In this document: positions 25,672 through 37,726 of the stretch, piece by piece
Numbering within the stretch: position 1 is the stretch's first letter
Layout of the letters: every line of letters starts with the position of its first letter
Origin: an uncultured Comamonadaceae bacterium
GTDB lineage: Bacteria; Pseudomonadota; Gammaproteobacteria; Burkholderiales; Burkholderiaceae
Reading direction: 5' to 3'
DNA: 47,996 bases
Assembly: GCA_946482595.1 (NCBI GenBank)
Contig: CAMLSD010000025.1
Location: forward strand, 1 to 47,996
The notes under the pieces: generated by a model
Told to the model about the DNA's origin: nothing
The model's input: the letters and a program-made list of their open reading frames with translations, nothing else
The model's database searches: none
Translations under genes and position numbers: made by a program

Positions 25672-26304
25672 ATGGACACTCAGACCCTGGCCCTGTTCCT
25701 GAAGTCGGCCCTGATCGGCCTGTCGATTGCCGCCCCGGTGGGGCCGATCGGCCTGCTGTGCATCCAGCGCACCCTGGAGCACGGCCAGCGTGTGGGCCTG
25801 GCCACGGGGCTGGGCGCGGCCGTGGCCGATGCGGCCTATGGTGCGGTCGGGGCTTTTGGCGTGACCTGGCTCATCCAGTGGCTCACCGAGGCCCGCACCG
25901 GCCTGGGTGTGGTGGGCGGGGGCTTCCTGCTGTGGCTGGCCTGGCGCACCTGGCAGGCGCCGGCTGCAACCCAGGCCGCCGTGGTGACTGCGCCTGCCGG
26001 GCGCCCGGGCCTGTGGCGCAGTTTTGCCGGCACGTTTTTTCTCACGCTGTCCAACCCGGCGACCATCCTGTCGTTCATTGCCATCTTTGCGGCCCTGTCG
26101 GGTCAAGGCCCGGTGGCAGCTCCCGGCTGGATGGTGCTGGGCGTGCTGTGCGGATCGGCCCTGTGGTGGCTGGGGCTGAGCACGGGCGTGGCCGCCATGC
26201 GGCACCGCATCGCGCCGGCGGCGATGCGGGCCATCAACCGGGGGTCGGCGCTGGCGCTGGGCGCCTTCGGCCTGTACCAGCTCGCCCGCGTGGTCGCCGG
26301 TTGA
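25672..26304 (+). CDS. LysE family amino-acid exporter
   Basis: 210-residue inner-membrane protein of the LysE/RhtB superfamily with about six helices. The N-terminal LIGLSIAAPVGPIGLLCIQRTLEHG is the family signature, and TFFLTLSNPATILSFIAIFA is the mid-protein signature. Divergent Lrp-type regulator implies amino-acid-dependent expression; the exported amino acid is not deducible. The start codon sits directly behind a palindrome, and translation may be leaderless. Confidence 0.9.
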   Translation: MDTQTLALFLKSALIGLSIAAPVGPIGLLCIQRTLEHGQRVGLATGLGAAVADAAYGAVGAFGVTWLIQWLTEARTGLGVVGGGFLLWLAWRTWQAPAATQAAVVTAPAGRPGLWRSFAGTFFLTLSNPATILSFIAIFAALSGQGPVAAPGWMVLGVLCGSALWWLGLSTGVAAMRHRIAPAAMRAINRGSALALGAFGLYQLARVVAG

Positions 26305-26322
26305 CGGCGGGCAAGCGCCGCG

Positions 26323-27096
26323 TCACTCCTCCAGTTCGGCGCGTGCCATCTCCACGTCCAGGCATTCCATCGCGTCCATCGGCGTGCATTCGGCCGCTTC
26401 CTGGTAGAGCTTCTCGGCTTCCTTCATCTTCTTCTCGCCTTCGAGCATCACAAGGCCGTTGGCATATTCGACCCGGGCGATCGCGGAGTCCGGGTTGAGC
26501 TTGAGGGCTTCCTTGAAGTGCTTGAGGCCGGCGTCCTTGCTGGCCCCCTGGGTCTTGCCCAGCAGGCTGCCCACCTTGTCGATCACCTCGGCATGGAAGG
26601 CGCCCAGCGCGATGTGGGCGTCGGCATGCCGGGGTGCCAGCTTGATGGCCGTTTCCAGGGCATTCTTGACCTTGCCGCCCAGCCCCTGCGCCAGTGCCTT
26701 GGTCACGCTGATGCCCTGGCTGTATCGGCCCAGCGCATAGGCCTGGTAGTACCACGCGGCGGCGTTTTTCGGGTCCTCGGCCTGCTGGGCCTCGGCGCGT
26801 TCGGCCACTTCGAGGAACAGCTCGAGCTTTTTCTTCTCGCTCTTTTCCAGGTAGTTGGCATAGATGGACTGGGCCTTGTTGGCCACGGTGATGCCCGCCC
26901 CGCCGGCCTTGAGCCCTGCCTCGACCGCCTTCTGAAACTCGCCGGCGTGAAAGTGGCCCCAGGCGGCCAGCACGGCCGCGTCCTTGGGCAGCGGCTCGGC
27001 GTCGCCGGCATGCAGGCGGGCCCAGTGCTTTTTGAGCGCCGCGGCGTCATAGGTGTAGTCGGCGGCGTCGTACGGGAAGGCGGTCCATTTGGCCAT
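26323..27096 (-). CDS. TPR-repeat protein
   Basis: 257-residue soluble protein. TPR-like helix pairs are visible, clearest at NAAAWYYQAYALGRYSQG, RHADAHIALGAFHAEVID and LKHFKEALKLNPDSAIARVE. The N-terminal 60 residues (AFPYDAADYTYDAAALKKHW) look specific to its own family. No signal peptide; GGAG ribosome site upstream. It probably acts as a protein-protein scaffold; partner unknown. It is convergent with the exporter gene with only 18 bases between stops, and lies 37 bases downstream of the TetR gene on the same strand. Confidence 0.8.
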   Translation of the reverse strand: MAKWTAFPYDAADYTYDAAALKKHWARLHAGDAEPLPKDAAVLAAWGHFHAGEFQKAVEAGLKAGGAGITVANKAQSIYANYLEKSEKKKLELFLEVAERAEAQQAEDPKNAAAWYYQAYALGRYSQGISVTKALAQGLGGKVKNALETAIKLAPRHADAHIALGAFHAEVIDKVGSLLGKTQGASKDAGLKHFKEALKLNPDSAIARVEYANGLVMLEGEKKMKEAEKLYQEAAECTPMDAMECLDVEMARAELEE

Positions 27097-27133
27097 CGGT
27101 GTCTCCTGCGGGAAAGGGGGGGTTGTTGTGGTG

Positions 27134-27790
27134 TCAGTTCTTGCGGTAGTTGCCGACCAGGCCCAGCAGATGCTGCTTCTGCGAGGCTTCGAGGTAGGGC
27201 ATCAGCAGGCTCAGCACGTGGTAGGCGCCGCGCATCAGGGCCGCACCGGCGCTTTCGGGTTCGAGCGCCTTGCGCGGGTCGCGCACGTACTCGTAGCTCA
27301 GCCAGTAGGTCAGCACCACGACCATCGCGGTGGCCACCGGTTCGGCCTCGCGTGCGTCGATGCGCACCGCCTGGTGGCGCGACAGGCCGTCGAGCACGCT
27401 TTGCACCGCACGTGACTTGTTCTTGAGCACGAACTGGAAGTGGGTTTCCAGGCGCCGGTTCTTCGACAGCAGGTCGTTCAGGTCGCGGTACAGGAAGCGG
27501 TACTGCCAGATCAGCTCGAACAGCATGTGGAAGAACAGCCAGGCGTCCTCGACGTTCTTGACCGCGTCGCTGGCGTGCAGCAGCTCGTTGAGCGCACGTT
27601 CATAGCGGTCGAACAGCGAGTTGATCAGTTCGTCCTTGGCCGGGTAGTGGTAGTACAGGTTGCCCGGGCTGATGTTGAGTTCGGCCGAGATGAGGGTGGT
27701 CGATACGTTCGGTTCGCCGAAGCGGTTGAACAGGTCGAGCGTCACTTCAAGGATGCGCTCGGCCGTCCGGCGCGGCTTCTTCTGCTGCAT
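27134..27790 (-). CDS. TetR/AcrR family transcriptional regulator
   Basis: 218 residues with an N-terminal TetR helix-turn-helix (about 8-55; ISAELNISPGNLYYHYPAKDELI) and a helical ligand-binding domain. A start at 27790 gives a standard TetR N-terminus and has GGAG upstream; an earlier in-frame ATG would add 59 residues of no known type and overlap the divergent promoter. It is divergent from the ABC exporter genes across 145 bases, so control of that exporter is likely. The TPR gene may be co-transcribed. Confidence 0.9.
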   Translation of the reverse strand: MQQKKPRRTAERILEVTLDLFNRFGEPNVSTTLISAELNISPGNLYYHYPAKDELINSLFDRYERALNELLHASDAVKNVEDAWLFFHMLFELIWQYRFLYRDLNDLLSKNRRLETHFQFVLKNKSRAVQSVLDGLSRHQAVRIDAREAEPVATAMVVVLTYWLSYEYVRDPRKALEPESAGAALMRGAYHVLSLLMPYLEASQKQHLLGLVGNYRKN

Positions 27791-27880
27791 GGTGTCTCCC
27801 GGGGCCGCCGCGCACAACGCCCGGCCGGCCCGTGCCCAATCTAGCAAAAAGCACCTGCCACAGGAACCGCGAAAGCCCGA

Positions 27881-27912
27881 CGCCAGCACGTCTAGTGGCG
27901 ACTGCCTACAAT
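27881..27912 (+). promoter_or_regulatory. Candidate TetR operator and -10 element upstream of the ABC exporter
   Basis: A 20-bp imperfect dyad with arms CGCCA and TGGCG spans 27881-27900, directly followed by TACAAT at 27907-27912. The dyad covers where the -35 would be. Placement between a TetR gene and a divergent transporter fits an operator; binding is inferred. Confidence 0.4.
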
Positions 27913-27935
27913 TCCGCACGACCGTCCACCCCGCC

Positions 27936-28874
27936 ATGCCCGCCGTCAGCTTCCAGCACGTCTCCAAGTCCTACCGCACGCCACGCGGCAGCCTCCAGGC
28001 CCTGAACGACGTCAGCTTCGACATCGAAGCCGGCGAATTCTTCGGCCTGCTCGGCCCCAATGGTGCGGGCAAGACTACGCTCATCAGCATCCTGGCGGGC
28101 CTCAGCCGCGCCAGTGGCGGGCGGGTGCTGGTCAACGGGCACGACGTGGTCACCGACTACGCCACCGCCCGCCGGCAGCTCGGCATCGTGCCGCAGGAGC
28201 TGGTGTTCGACCCGTTCTTCAGCGTGCGCGAGGCGCTGCGCATCCAGTCCGGCTACTTTGGTGTCAAGCACAACGACGACTGGATCGACGAGCTGCTGGC
28301 CAACCTGGGCCTGTCCGACAAGGCCAATGCCAACATGCGCCAGCTGTCCGGCGGCATGAAGCGGCGGGTGCTGGTGGCCCAGGCCCTGGTGCACCGCCCG
28401 CCGGTGATCGTGCTGGACGAGCCCACGGCCGGCGTGGACGTCGAGCTGCGCCAGACGTTGTGGCAGTTCGTGGCCCGGCTCAACCGCGAGGGCCACACGG
28501 TGCTGTTGACCACCCACTACCTCGAGGAGGCCGAGGCCCTGTGCGGGCGCATCGCCATGCTCAAGGCGGGCAGGGTGGTGGCACTGGACCGCACCTCGGC
28601 GCTGCTGTCGGGCCGGGCGAGCACCATGCTGCGCTTCAAGACCGACCGCGAGCTGCCGCCGGCCCTGGTGGCCCAGTCGCGGGTGACCGGGCGCATCGTG
28701 CAGATCAAGGCACACGATGCACAGGAGGTCGAGTCCATCCTGGCCCTGCTGCGTTCGGCCCGCTGCCCGGTCGAGGACCTGGAGATCGGCCGGGCCGACC
28801 TCGAAGACGTCTTCCTCGAAATCATGCAGGCCGACACCGCGCCGGCACCGCTGGCCGCGCAGGAGGCCGCATGA
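27936..28874 (+). CDS. ABC transporter ATP-binding protein (YadG-like)
   Basis: 312-residue ATPase of an ABC-2 exporter. Walker A GPNGAGKTT near residues 40-48, signature LSGGMKRRVLVAQAL, Walker B VIVLDEPTAGVD and the switch His in LLTTHYLEEAEAL. The C-terminal 80 residues form the extension typical of YadG-like proteins. The stop overlaps the permease start (ATGA). The pair precedes bolA-murA as in other betaproteobacteria. The substrate is unknown; an envelope lipid or polymer is possible from the context. Confidence 0.92.
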   Translation: MPAVSFQHVSKSYRTPRGSLQALNDVSFDIEAGEFFGLLGPNGAGKTTLISILAGLSRASGGRVLVNGHDVVTDYATARRQLGIVPQELVFDPFFSVREALRIQSGYFGVKHNDDWIDELLANLGLSDKANANMRQLSGGMKRRVLVAQALVHRPPVIVLDEPTAGVDVELRQTLWQFVARLNREGHTVLLTTHYLEEAEALCGRIAMLKAGRVVALDRTSALLSGRASTMLRFKTDRELPPALVAQSRVTGRIVQIKAHDAQEVESILALLRSARCPVEDLEIGRADLEDVFLEIMQADTAPAPLAAQEAA

Positions 28875-29647
28875 AGGCCGTGTTCGACCGGTTTGCCGGC
28901 GTGCGCACCCTGCTTTACAAGGAGGTGCTGCGTTTCTGGAAGGTGAGCTTCCAGACCGTGGCCGCCCCGGTGCTCACCGCGGTGCTGTACCTGCTGATCT
29001 TCGGTCACGTGCTCGAAGATCACGTCAAGGTCTATGACCAGGTCGGCTACACGAGCTTCCTGATCCCCGGTCTCGTGATGATGAGCGTGCTGCAGAACAG
29101 CTTTGCCAACAGCTCGTCCTCGCTGATCCAGAGCAAGATCACCGGCAATCTGGTGTTTCTGCTGGTGACGCCGCTGTCGCACTGGGCATGGTTCACCGCC
29201 TATGTGGGTGCTTCGGTCGTGCGCGGGCTGGCGGTCGGCCTGGGGGTGTTCCTGGTCACGGTGTGGTTTGCGCCGCCCAGCTTTGTCGAGCCGGTGTGGA
29301 TCCTGGTGTTCGCGGCCCTGGGCGCGGGCATGCTGGGCTCGCTGGGCCTGATCGCCGGGCTGTGGGCCGAGAAGTTCGACCAGATGGCGGCCTTCCAGAA
29401 CTTCATCATCATGCCCATGACCTTCCTGTCGGGCGTGTTCTATTCGGTCCACTCGCTGCCGGCGTTCTGGCAGGGCGTGAGCCACCTGAACCCGTTCTTC
29501 TACATGATCGACGGCTTCCGGCGCGGGTTTTTCGGGGTGAGCGATGTCTCGCCGTGGCTCAGCCTGGCCGTGGTGGGCACGAGTTTTGTCGTGGTGGCGG
29601 CGGTGTGCCTGCACCTCCTGAGGACCGGCTACAAGCTCAGGCATTGA
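28871..29647 (+). CDS. ABC-2 type permease (YadH-like)
   Basis: 258-residue inner-membrane permease with six helices; starts with the amphipathic RTLLYKEVLRFWKVSFQTV and carries the ABC-2 landmarks FLIPGLVMMSVLQNSF and FLSGVFYSVHSLPAFWQ. Encoded with and overlapping its ATPase, so the two form a homodimeric-type half-transporter complex. Twenty-four bases separate it from the bolA-like gene. Confidence 0.92.
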   Translation: MKAVFDRFAGVRTLLYKEVLRFWKVSFQTVAAPVLTAVLYLLIFGHVLEDHVKVYDQVGYTSFLIPGLVMMSVLQNSFANSSSSLIQSKITGNLVFLLVTPLSHWAWFTAYVGASVVRGLAVGLGVFLVTVWFAPPSFVEPVWILVFAALGAGMLGSLGLIAGLWAEKFDQMAAFQNFIIMPMTFLSGVFYSVHSLPAFWQGVSHLNPFFYMIDGFRRGFFGVSDVSPWLSLAVVGTSFVVVAAVCLHLLRTGYKLRH

Positions 29648-29655
29648 GCTTGGGT

Positions 29656-29661
29656 GATAAT
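29656..29661 (+). promoter_or_regulatory. Candidate -10 element before the bolA-like gene
   Basis: GATAAT lies ten bases before the ATG, with no ribosome site between and no good -35. It could provide an internal, near-leaderless promoter for the bolA-murA-his part of the block. Confidence 0.4.
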
Positions 29662-29671
29662 CCGACCCATC

Positions 29672-31969
<2,298 letters not shown>

Positions 31970-31973
31970 AGCC

Positions 31974-33299
31974 ATGACCGTCCAGATCCGTCAACTCGCC
32001 ACCACCACGCCGGACTTCGAGGTCGAATTCCATCGCGTGCTGCATTGGGCGGCGCAGACGGATCATGAGATCGAGTCCCGGGTGGCCGAGATCCTGGCCG
32101 ACGTGAAGGCCCGCGGCGACGCCGCCGTGCTGGACTACACCAACCGCTGGGACGCGCTGGGCGCAACCTCGGTGCCGGCCCTCGAACTCTCGAAGGCCGA
32201 GCTGCAGGCCGCACTGGCGCAGATCACCCCCGCCCAGCGCGAGGCGCTCGATGCGGCGGCACGCCGGGTGCGCGCCTACCACGAGCGCCAGCTTGAAGCC
32301 TGCGGGCGGTCGTGGAGCTACCGCGACGAGGACGGCACGCTGCTGGGCCAGAAGGTCACGCCGATCGACCGGGTCGGTGTGTACGTGCCCGGCGGCAAGG
32401 CGGCTTATCCGTCGTCGGTGCTGATGAACATCATCCCGGCCAAGGTGGCCGGCGTGCGCGAGATCATCATGGTCGTGCCCACGCCGCGCGGCGAGCGCAA
32501 TGCGCTGGTCCTGGCCGCGGCGGCCGTGGCTGGCGCCGACCGCGCCTTCACGATCGGCGGGGCCCAGGCCGTGGCGGCGCTGGCCTACGGCACGGCGTCG
32601 ATCCCCAAGGTCGACAAGATCACCGGGCCGGGCAATGCCTATGTGGCCAGTGCCAAGAAACACGTCTACGGCACGGTGGGCATCGACATGATCGCCGGCC
32701 CCAGCGAGATCCTGGTGCTGGCCGACGGCACCACCCCGGCCGACTGGGTGGCCATGGACCTCTTCAGCCAGGCCGAACACGACGAGCTGGCCCAGAGCAT
32801 CCTGCTGTGCCCGGACGCCGGTTACATCGAGCAGGTGCGCGCCGCGATCGAGCGCCTGCTGCCGGGCATGCCGCGCCGCGACATCATCCGCGCCTCGCTC
32901 GAAGGCCGGGGCGCACTGATCCACACACGCAGCATGGAAGAGGCCTGCGAGATCAGCAACCGCATCGCGCCCGAGCACCTGGAGGTGTCGTCCCGCGAGC
33001 CGGGGCGCTGGGAGCCGCTGCTGCGCCATGCCGGAGCGATCTTCCTCGGCGCCTACACCAGCGAAAGCCTGGGCGACTATTGCGCCGGCCCCAACCATGT
33101 GCTGCCGACCTCCGGGACCGCGCGGTTCTCGTCGCCGCTCGGGGTGTACGACTTCCAGAAGCGGTCCAGCCTGATCGAGGTGAGCGAGGCCGGTGCGCGC
33201 ACCCTGGGTCCGATTGCCGCCGAACTGGCCTATGGCGAAGGGCTGCAGGCCCACGCGCAGGCCGCCGAGTTCCGACTGAACAACGGGAGCACCTCATGA
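31974..33299 (+). CDS. hisD: Histidinol dehydrogenase
   Basis: Zinc enzyme of 441 residues performing the last two oxidations from L-histidinol to histidine. Family motifs: [50 protein letters not shown] and [14 protein letters not shown], the last with the base and metal-site residues. Ribosome site AAGGAG lies before the ATG. The stop overlaps hisC (ATGA). Confidence 0.96.
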   Translation: MTVQIRQLATTTPDFEVEFHRVLHWAAQTDHEIESRVAEILADVKARGDAAVLDYTNRWDALGATSVPALELSKAELQAALAQITPAQREALDAAARRVRAYHERQLEACGRSWSYRDEDGTLLGQKVTPIDRVGVYVPGGKAAYPSSVLMNIIPAKVAGVREIIMVVPTPRGERNALVLAAAAVAGADRAFTIGGAQAVAALAYGTASIPKVDKITGPGNAYVASAKKHVYGTVGIDMIAGPSEILVLADGTTPADWVAMDLFSQAEHDELAQSILLCPDAGYIEQVRAAIERLLPGMPRRDIIRASLEGRGALIHTRSMEEACEISNRIAPEHLEVSSREPGRWEPLLRHAGAIFLGAYTSESLGDYCAGPNHVLPTSGTARFSSPLGVYDFQKRSSLIEVSEAGARTLGPIAAELAYGEGLQAHAQAAEFRLNNGSTS

Positions 33300-34372
33300 G
33301 CCGCCTCGACACCGTGATCGACCGCTGGATCCGCAAGGACGTGCTGGGCATGCACGCCTATGCCGTGCAGGACAGCACCGGCATGGTCAAGCTCGACGCG
33401 ATGGAAAACCCCTTCCGCCTGAGCGATGAACTGCAGCAGGCGCTCGGCGCCCGTCTGGGGGCCGTGGCCGTCAACCGCTACCCCGGTGCGCGCATCGAGG
33501 TGCTGCGCCAGGCCCTGGCCCGCCATGCCGGCATGCCCGAGGGCTGTTCGCTGATGCTGGGCAACGGGTCGGACGAGCTGATCAGCCTGCTGGCGATGGC
33601 CTGCGACGTGCCCGGGGCAACGATCCTGGCCCCGCTGCCGGGCTTCGTGATGTACGAGCTGTCGGCCCAGCTGCAGGGCCTGAAGTTCGTCGGCGTGCCG
33701 CTGACGGCCGAGTTCGAACTCGATGCGCCGGCCATGCTGGCCGCCATCGAGGCCCACCAGCCCGCGCTGATCTACCTGGCCTATCCGAACAATCCGACGG
33801 CCAACCTCTTCGACGAGGCGGCCATGGAGGCCATCATCGAGGCCGCGCCTGGCCTGGTGGTCATCGACGAGGCCTACCAGCCGTTTGCCAGCCGCAGCTA
33901 CCTCGACCGCCTGGCGCGCCACGAGCATGTGCTGCTGATGCGCACGCTCAGCAAGTTCGGGCTGGCGGGCATCCGCCTGGGCTACATGATGGGGCGCTCC
34001 CGCCTCATCTCGGAACTCGACAAGGTGCGTCCGCCCTACAACGTGAGCGTGCTCAACTGCGAAGCGGCCCTGTTCGCGCTGGAGCATGAAGACGTGTTCG
34101 CCGAGCAGGCGAGGGTGCTGCGCAGCGAGCGCGAGCGCCTGATCGCTGCCGTGAGCGCCATGCCCGGCGCCCGGCCGTATCCGAGCGAGGCCAACATGGT
34201 GCTGGTGCGCGTGCCGGACGCCGAGGCGGCCTTCCAGGGCATGAAGGCACGAAAGGTGCTGGTGAAGAACATTTCTAGAATGCATCCACGGCTGGCGTCC
34301 TGCCTGCGCCTGACCGTCGGCACGCCCGAAGAGAACGACCTGATGATCGCCGCGCTGCGGGACAGCCTCTGA
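33296..34372 (+). CDS. hisC: Histidinol-phosphate aminotransferase
   Basis: PLP enzyme of 358 residues converting imidazole-acetol phosphate to histidinol phosphate. KLDAMENPF and [11 protein letters not shown] near the start, [19 protein letters not shown] and the PLP lysine Lys220 in [13 protein letters not shown] are all visible. ATG 33296 overlaps the hisD stop. A 34-base gap separates it from hisB. Confidence 0.95.
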   Translation: MSRLDTVIDRWIRKDVLGMHAYAVQDSTGMVKLDAMENPFRLSDELQQALGARLGAVAVNRYPGARIEVLRQALARHAGMPEGCSLMLGNGSDELISLLAMACDVPGATILAPLPGFVMYELSAQLQGLKFVGVPLTAEFELDAPAMLAAIEAHQPALIYLAYPNNPTANLFDEAAMEAIIEAAPGLVVIDEAYQPFASRSYLDRLARHEHVLLMRTLSKFGLAGIRLGYMMGRSRLISELDKVRPPYNVSVLNCEAALFALEHEDVFAEQARVLRSERERLIAAVSAMPGARPYPSEANMVLVRVPDAEAAFQGMKARKVLVKNISRMHPRLASCLRLTVGTPEENDLMIAALRDSL

Positions 34373-34406
34373 CGCATGCCGCTGCCTGCCACGATGGGAA
34401 ACTGAG

Positions 34407-35012
34407 ATGACGATGCCCTGTACCGACCGCGTGGCCGAAGTCACGCGCAACACCAACGAGACGCAGATCCGCGTGCGGGTCAACCTGGACGGCAGCGGCG
34501 TGGCCCGGCTGTCCACCGGCATCGGGTTTTTCGACCACATGCTCGACCAGATCGCCCGCCATGGCCTGATCGACCTGGAGATCGACGCCCAGGGCGACCT
34601 GCACATCGACGGCCACCACACCGTCGAGGACGTGGGCATCACCCTCGGGCAGGCCGTGGCGCGTGCGGTGGGCGACAAGAAGGGCATCCGTCGCTACGGC
34701 CATGCCTACGTGCCGCTGGACGAGGCCCTGTCGCGTGTGGTGATCGATTTCTCGGGCCGTCCCGGCCTTCACATGCGCGTGCCGTTCAAGGCCGGCATGG
34801 TCGGCGCCTTCGACACCCAGCTGACCTACGAATTTTTCCAGGGGTTCGCGAACCACGCGCTGGTCACGCTGCACATCGACAACCTGCACGGTGACAATGC
34901 ACACCATCAGTGCGAGACGGTGTTCAAGGCGTTCGCCCGCGCACTGCGCGCCGCGCTCGAACTGGACCCCCGCAGTGCCGGCGTGATTCCCTCCACCAAA
35001 GGATCGCTGTAA
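34407..35012 (+). CDS. hisB: Imidazoleglycerol-phosphate dehydratase
   Basis: Manganese enzyme of 201 residues. It is the monofunctional form, without the N-terminal phosphatase of enteric HisB, so histidinol-phosphatase must be encoded elsewhere. Two metal-binding motifs are seen: [11 protein letters not shown] and [31 protein letters not shown] lies before them. Start could be 34407 or the next ATG at 34413. Three bases before the hisH ATG. Confidence 0.95.
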   Translation: MTMPCTDRVAEVTRNTNETQIRVRVNLDGSGVARLSTGIGFFDHMLDQIARHGLIDLEIDAQGDLHIDGHHTVEDVGITLGQAVARAVGDKKGIRRYGHAYVPLDEALSRVVIDFSGRPGLHMRVPFKAGMVGAFDTQLTYEFFQGFANHALVTLHIDNLHGDNAHHQCETVFKAFARALRAALELDPRSAGVIPSTKGSL

Positions 35013-35014
35013 CC

Positions 35015-35662
35015 ATGACTCGCACCGTTGCAGTGGTCGACTACGGCATGGGCAACCTGCGTTCGGTGTCGCAGGCCGTGATGCATGTCGCACAAGGCTC
35101 GGGCGTGGAGGTGTGCGTCACCTCGCGCCCCGAGGACGTCTTTGCTGCCGAGCGCATCGTGCTGCCGGGCCAGGGCGCCATGCCCGACTGCATGCGCGAG
35201 CTGCGCGAGTCCGGCCTGCTCGAAGCCGTGCTGGATGCAGCCGCGAACAAACCGCTGATGGGCGTGTGCGTGGGCATGCAGATGCTGCTCGAGCGCAGCG
35301 AGGAAGGTCCGACCGACGGCCTGGGCCTGATCCCCGGGGACGTCGTGCGCTTCCGTCTCGAAGGCCAGCGGCAACCTGATGGCAGCCGCTTCAAGGTGCC
35401 GCAGATGGGCTGGAACCGCGTGTTCCAGGCCCGGCCGCACCCGATCTGGGCCGGTGTGCCCGATGGCTCCTGGTTCTACTTCGTGCACAGCTACTACGTG
35501 CGGCCCGCCAATCCGGCCCACAGCACCGGGGAAAGCGAGTACGGCACGCGCTTTACCTGTGCTGTCGCACGGGATAACATTTTTGCGACCCAGTTCCACC
35601 CCGAGAAGAGCGCGGACCAAGGCCTGGCCCTGTACCGCAACTTCCTGAGCTGGAAGCCCTGA
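35015..35662 (+). CDS. hisH: Imidazole glycerol phosphate synthase glutaminase subunit
   Basis: Class I glutamine amidotransferase of 215 residues that feeds ammonia to HisF. The catalytic triad is complete: Cys85 in GVCVGMQ, His195 and Glu197 in [18 protein letters not shown] at the N-terminus is typical. AAAGGA upstream of ATG 35015 serves as ribosome site. It is separated from its partner hisF by hisA, the normal betaproteobacterial order. Confidence 0.96.
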   Translation: MTRTVAVVDYGMGNLRSVSQAVMHVAQGSGVEVCVTSRPEDVFAAERIVLPGQGAMPDCMRELRESGLLEAVLDAAANKPLMGVCVGMQMLLERSEEGPTDGLGLIPGDVVRFRLEGQRQPDGSRFKVPQMGWNRVFQARPHPIWAGVPDGSWFYFVHSYYVRPANPAHSTGESEYGTRFTCAVARDNIFATQFHPEKSADQGLALYRNFLSWKP

Positions 35663-35714
35663 GCCGACACCGCCTCATCCTCCCCCCTTCCTCCACCCAC
35701 GTGACTTCACGGCC

Positions 35715-36461
35715 ATGCTGCTGATCCCTGCCATCGACTTGAAAGACGGCAAGTGCGTTCGTCTCAAACAAGGTGACATGAACGACTCCACCACCTTCGG
35801 CGAAGACCCGGCTGCCATGGCACGCCGATGGGTCGAGGCCGGTGCCCGGCGGCTCCACCTGGTGGACCTCAACGGTGCGTTCGCCGGCAAGCCGGTCAAC
35901 GAGCCGGCCATCCGCAGCATCCTGGCCGAGGTGGGCGACGAGATCCCGGTGCAGCTGGGTGGCGGCATCCGCGACCTGGACACCATCGAGCGCTACCTCG
36001 ACGACGGCCTGAGCTACGTCATCATCGGCACCGCGGCCGTCAAGAACCCGGGTTTCCTGAAGGACGCCTGCAGCGCCTTCGGCGGCCACATCATCGTCGG
36101 GCTCGACGCCAAGGACGGCAAGGTGGCCACCGATGGCTGGTCCAAGCTGTCCGGCCATGAGGTGGTCGACCTTGCCCGCAAGTTCGAGGACTACGGCGTC
36201 GAAGCCGTGATCTACACCGACATCGGCCGCGACGGCATGTTGACCGGCATCAACATCGATGCCACCGTGAAGCTGGCGCAGTCGCTGTCGATCCCGGTGA
36301 TCGCCTCCGGCGGGCTCAGTGACCTGGCCGACATCGAACGGCTGTGCGGCGTCGAGAGCGAAGGGGTCGGCGGCGTGATCTGTGGCCGCGCGATCTACAC
36401 CGGCGCGCTTGATTTTGCACAGGCCCAGCGGCGAGCCGACGAGCTCAACGGCGGCGCCTGA
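35715..36461 (+). CDS. hisA: ProFAR isomerase (HisA)
   Basis: (beta/alpha)8-barrel isomerase of 248 residues that opens the ribose ring of ProFAR. Catalytic Asp8 in [13 protein letters not shown] and the second acid in [12 protein letters not shown] are present, with phosphate-binding segments [11 protein letters not shown] and [11 protein letters not shown]. No clear ribosome site precedes the ATG, though translation could be coupled to hisH across 52 bases. Confidence 0.96.
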   Translation: MLLIPAIDLKDGKCVRLKQGDMNDSTTFGEDPAAMARRWVEAGARRLHLVDLNGAFAGKPVNEPAIRSILAEVGDEIPVQLGGGIRDLDTIERYLDDGLSYVIIGTAAVKNPGFLKDACSAFGGHIIVGLDAKDGKVATDGWSKLSGHEVVDLARKFEDYGVEAVIYTDIGRDGMLTGINIDATVKLAQSLSIPVIASGGLSDLADIERLCGVESEGVGGVICGRAIYTGALDFAQAQRRADELNGGA

Positions 36462-36477
36462 CCCTCAACCTACCGAG

Positions 36478-36498
36478 GCGGGGTGCCCGTCACCCCGC
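36478..36498 (+). promoter_or_regulatory. Stem-loop just upstream of hisF
   Basis: GCGGGGTG (36478-36485) pairs with CACCCCGC (36491-36498) around a five-base loop. It ends seven bases before the hisF ATG and occupies the place of the ribosome site, for which no sequence is seen. It could influence hisF translation. Confidence 0.45.
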
Positions 36499-36505
36499 AC
36501 TGCCC

Positions 36506-37285
36506 ATGCTGGCCAAACGCATCATTCCCTGCCTTGACGTCACCGGTGGACGGGTCGTCAAGGGCGTCAATTTCGTCGAGCTGCGAGACGCCGGGGACCC
36601 GGTCGAGATCGCTGCCCGCTACAACGAGCAGGGCGCCGACGAACTCACCTTCCTCGACATCACGGCCACCAGCGACGGGCGGGACCTGATCCTGCACATC
36701 ATCGAGGCCGTGGCCTCGCAGGTGTTCATCCCGCTGACGGTCGGTGGCGGGGTGCGCACCGTGGACGACGTGCGTCGCCTGTTGAACGCCGGTGCCGACA
36801 AGGTGAGCTTCAATTCGGCGGCGGTGGCCAATCCGCAGGTCATTCACGATGCCTCGAAAAAGTACGGCGCCCAGTGCATTGTCGTGGCCATCGATGCCAA
36901 GCGCCGCACCGGCGACGACCTGCAGGCGCGCGGCGAGGGCTGGGACGTCTACACCCACGGCGGGCGCAAGAACACCGGCCTGGATGCCGTGCAATGGGCG
37001 CGCACGATGGCAGAGCAGGGCGCCGGCGAGATCCTGCTGACCAGCATGGACCGCGACGGCACCAAGAGCGGCTTCGATCTGGCGCTCACGCGTGCCGTGA
37101 GCGACGCGGTGGACGTGCCGGTGATCGCCTCGGGCGGCGTGGGCAACCTCGATCACCTGGTCGACGGCGTGCAGCAGGGCGGCGCAGACGCCGTCCTGGC
37201 GGCCAGCATCTTCCATTACGGCGAATACACCGTGGGCCAGGCCAAGGCCCTGATGGCATCGCGCGGCGTGCCGGTGCGGCAGTGA
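36506..37285 (+). CDS. hisF: Imidazole glycerol phosphate synthase cyclase subunit
   Basis: Barrel enzyme of 259 residues that forms imidazole glycerol phosphate and AICAR with ammonia from HisH. Asp11 in [13 protein letters not shown] and the second catalytic Asp region, deduced from family position, plus [13 protein letters not shown] and [11 protein letters not shown] phosphate loops are present. Upstream there is a stem-loop and no ribosome site. Confidence 0.96.
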   Translation: MLAKRIIPCLDVTGGRVVKGVNFVELRDAGDPVEIAARYNEQGADELTFLDITATSDGRDLILHIIEAVASQVFIPLTVGGGVRTVDDVRRLLNAGADKVSFNSAAVANPQVIHDASKKYGAQCIVVAIDAKRRTGDDLQARGEGWDVYTHGGRKNTGLDAVQWARTMAEQGAGEILLTSMDRDGTKSGFDLALTRAVSDAVDVPVIASGGVGNLDHLVDGVQQGGADAVLAASIFHYGEYTVGQAKALMASRGVPVRQ

Positions 37286-37319
37286 CGCCGCCCCACGCCG
37301 GGCTGTCATCACCGGTTGC

Positions 37320-37325
37320 TACACT
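37320..37325 (+). promoter_or_regulatory. Candidate -10 element before hisI
   Basis: TACACT ends six bases before the hisI ATG, in a 46-base gap, with no ribosome site. Transcription would start on or beside the ATG, so an internal leaderless transcript of the hisI-to-tat part is possible. Confidence 0.4.
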
Positions 37326-37331
37326 GGCGCC

Positions 37332-37721
37332 ATGAGCTGGCTCGATGACATCCGCTGGGACGAGCGTGGCCTCGTTCCCGTGATCGCCCAGGAGGTCGGC
37401 ACCAACGACGTCCTGATGTTCGCCTTCATGAACCGCGAGGCCCTGCAGCGCACGGCCGAATGCGGCGAGGCCGTCTACTGGAGCCGTTCACGCGGGAAGC
37501 TCTGGCACAAGGGCGAGGAATCCGGCCACATCCAGAAGGTGCACGAGATCCGCATCGACTGTGACGCCGACGTGATCCTCCTCAAGGTGACCCAGCTCGG
37601 CCACGAGCCCGGCATCGCCTGTCACACCGGGCGTCATTCCTGCTTCTTCAGCATCTACCGCGACGGCCAATGGCAGGTGGTGGACCCGGTGCTGAAGGAT
37701 CCCGGCCACATCTACAGGTGA
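37332..37721 (+). CDS. hisI: Phosphoribosyl-AMP cyclohydrolase
   Basis: Zinc enzyme of 129 residues opening the adenine ring of PR-AMP. Metal sites: [11 protein letters not shown] (Asp cluster) and [10 protein letters not shown] (zinc cysteines); [11 protein letters not shown] is the substrate segment. It is separate from hisE, unlike the fused enteric HisIE. The hisE ATG follows after five bases. Confidence 0.96.
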   Translation: MSWLDDIRWDERGLVPVIAQEVGTNDVLMFAFMNREALQRTAECGEAVYWSRSRGKLWHKGEESGHIQKVHEIRIDCDADVILLKVTQLGHEPGIACHTGRHSCFFSIYRDGQWQVVDPVLKDPGHIYR

Positions 37722-37726
37722 GCGCG

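Noticed and set aside
27791..27967. Longer N-terminus for the TetR regulator
   Set aside because: The added residues are not typical of TetR and would overlap the candidate divergent promoter; ATG 27790 has a GGAG site.
32312..33295. Possible long N-terminal extension of HisC by over 300 residues
   Set aside because: The extension runs in another frame over hisD, is Arg/Gly-rich, and HisC is complete from the ATG at 33296.
34407..35012. Bifunctional HisB with phosphatase domain
   Set aside because: Only the dehydratase domain is present; no DxDxT phosphatase motif lies upstream in frame.
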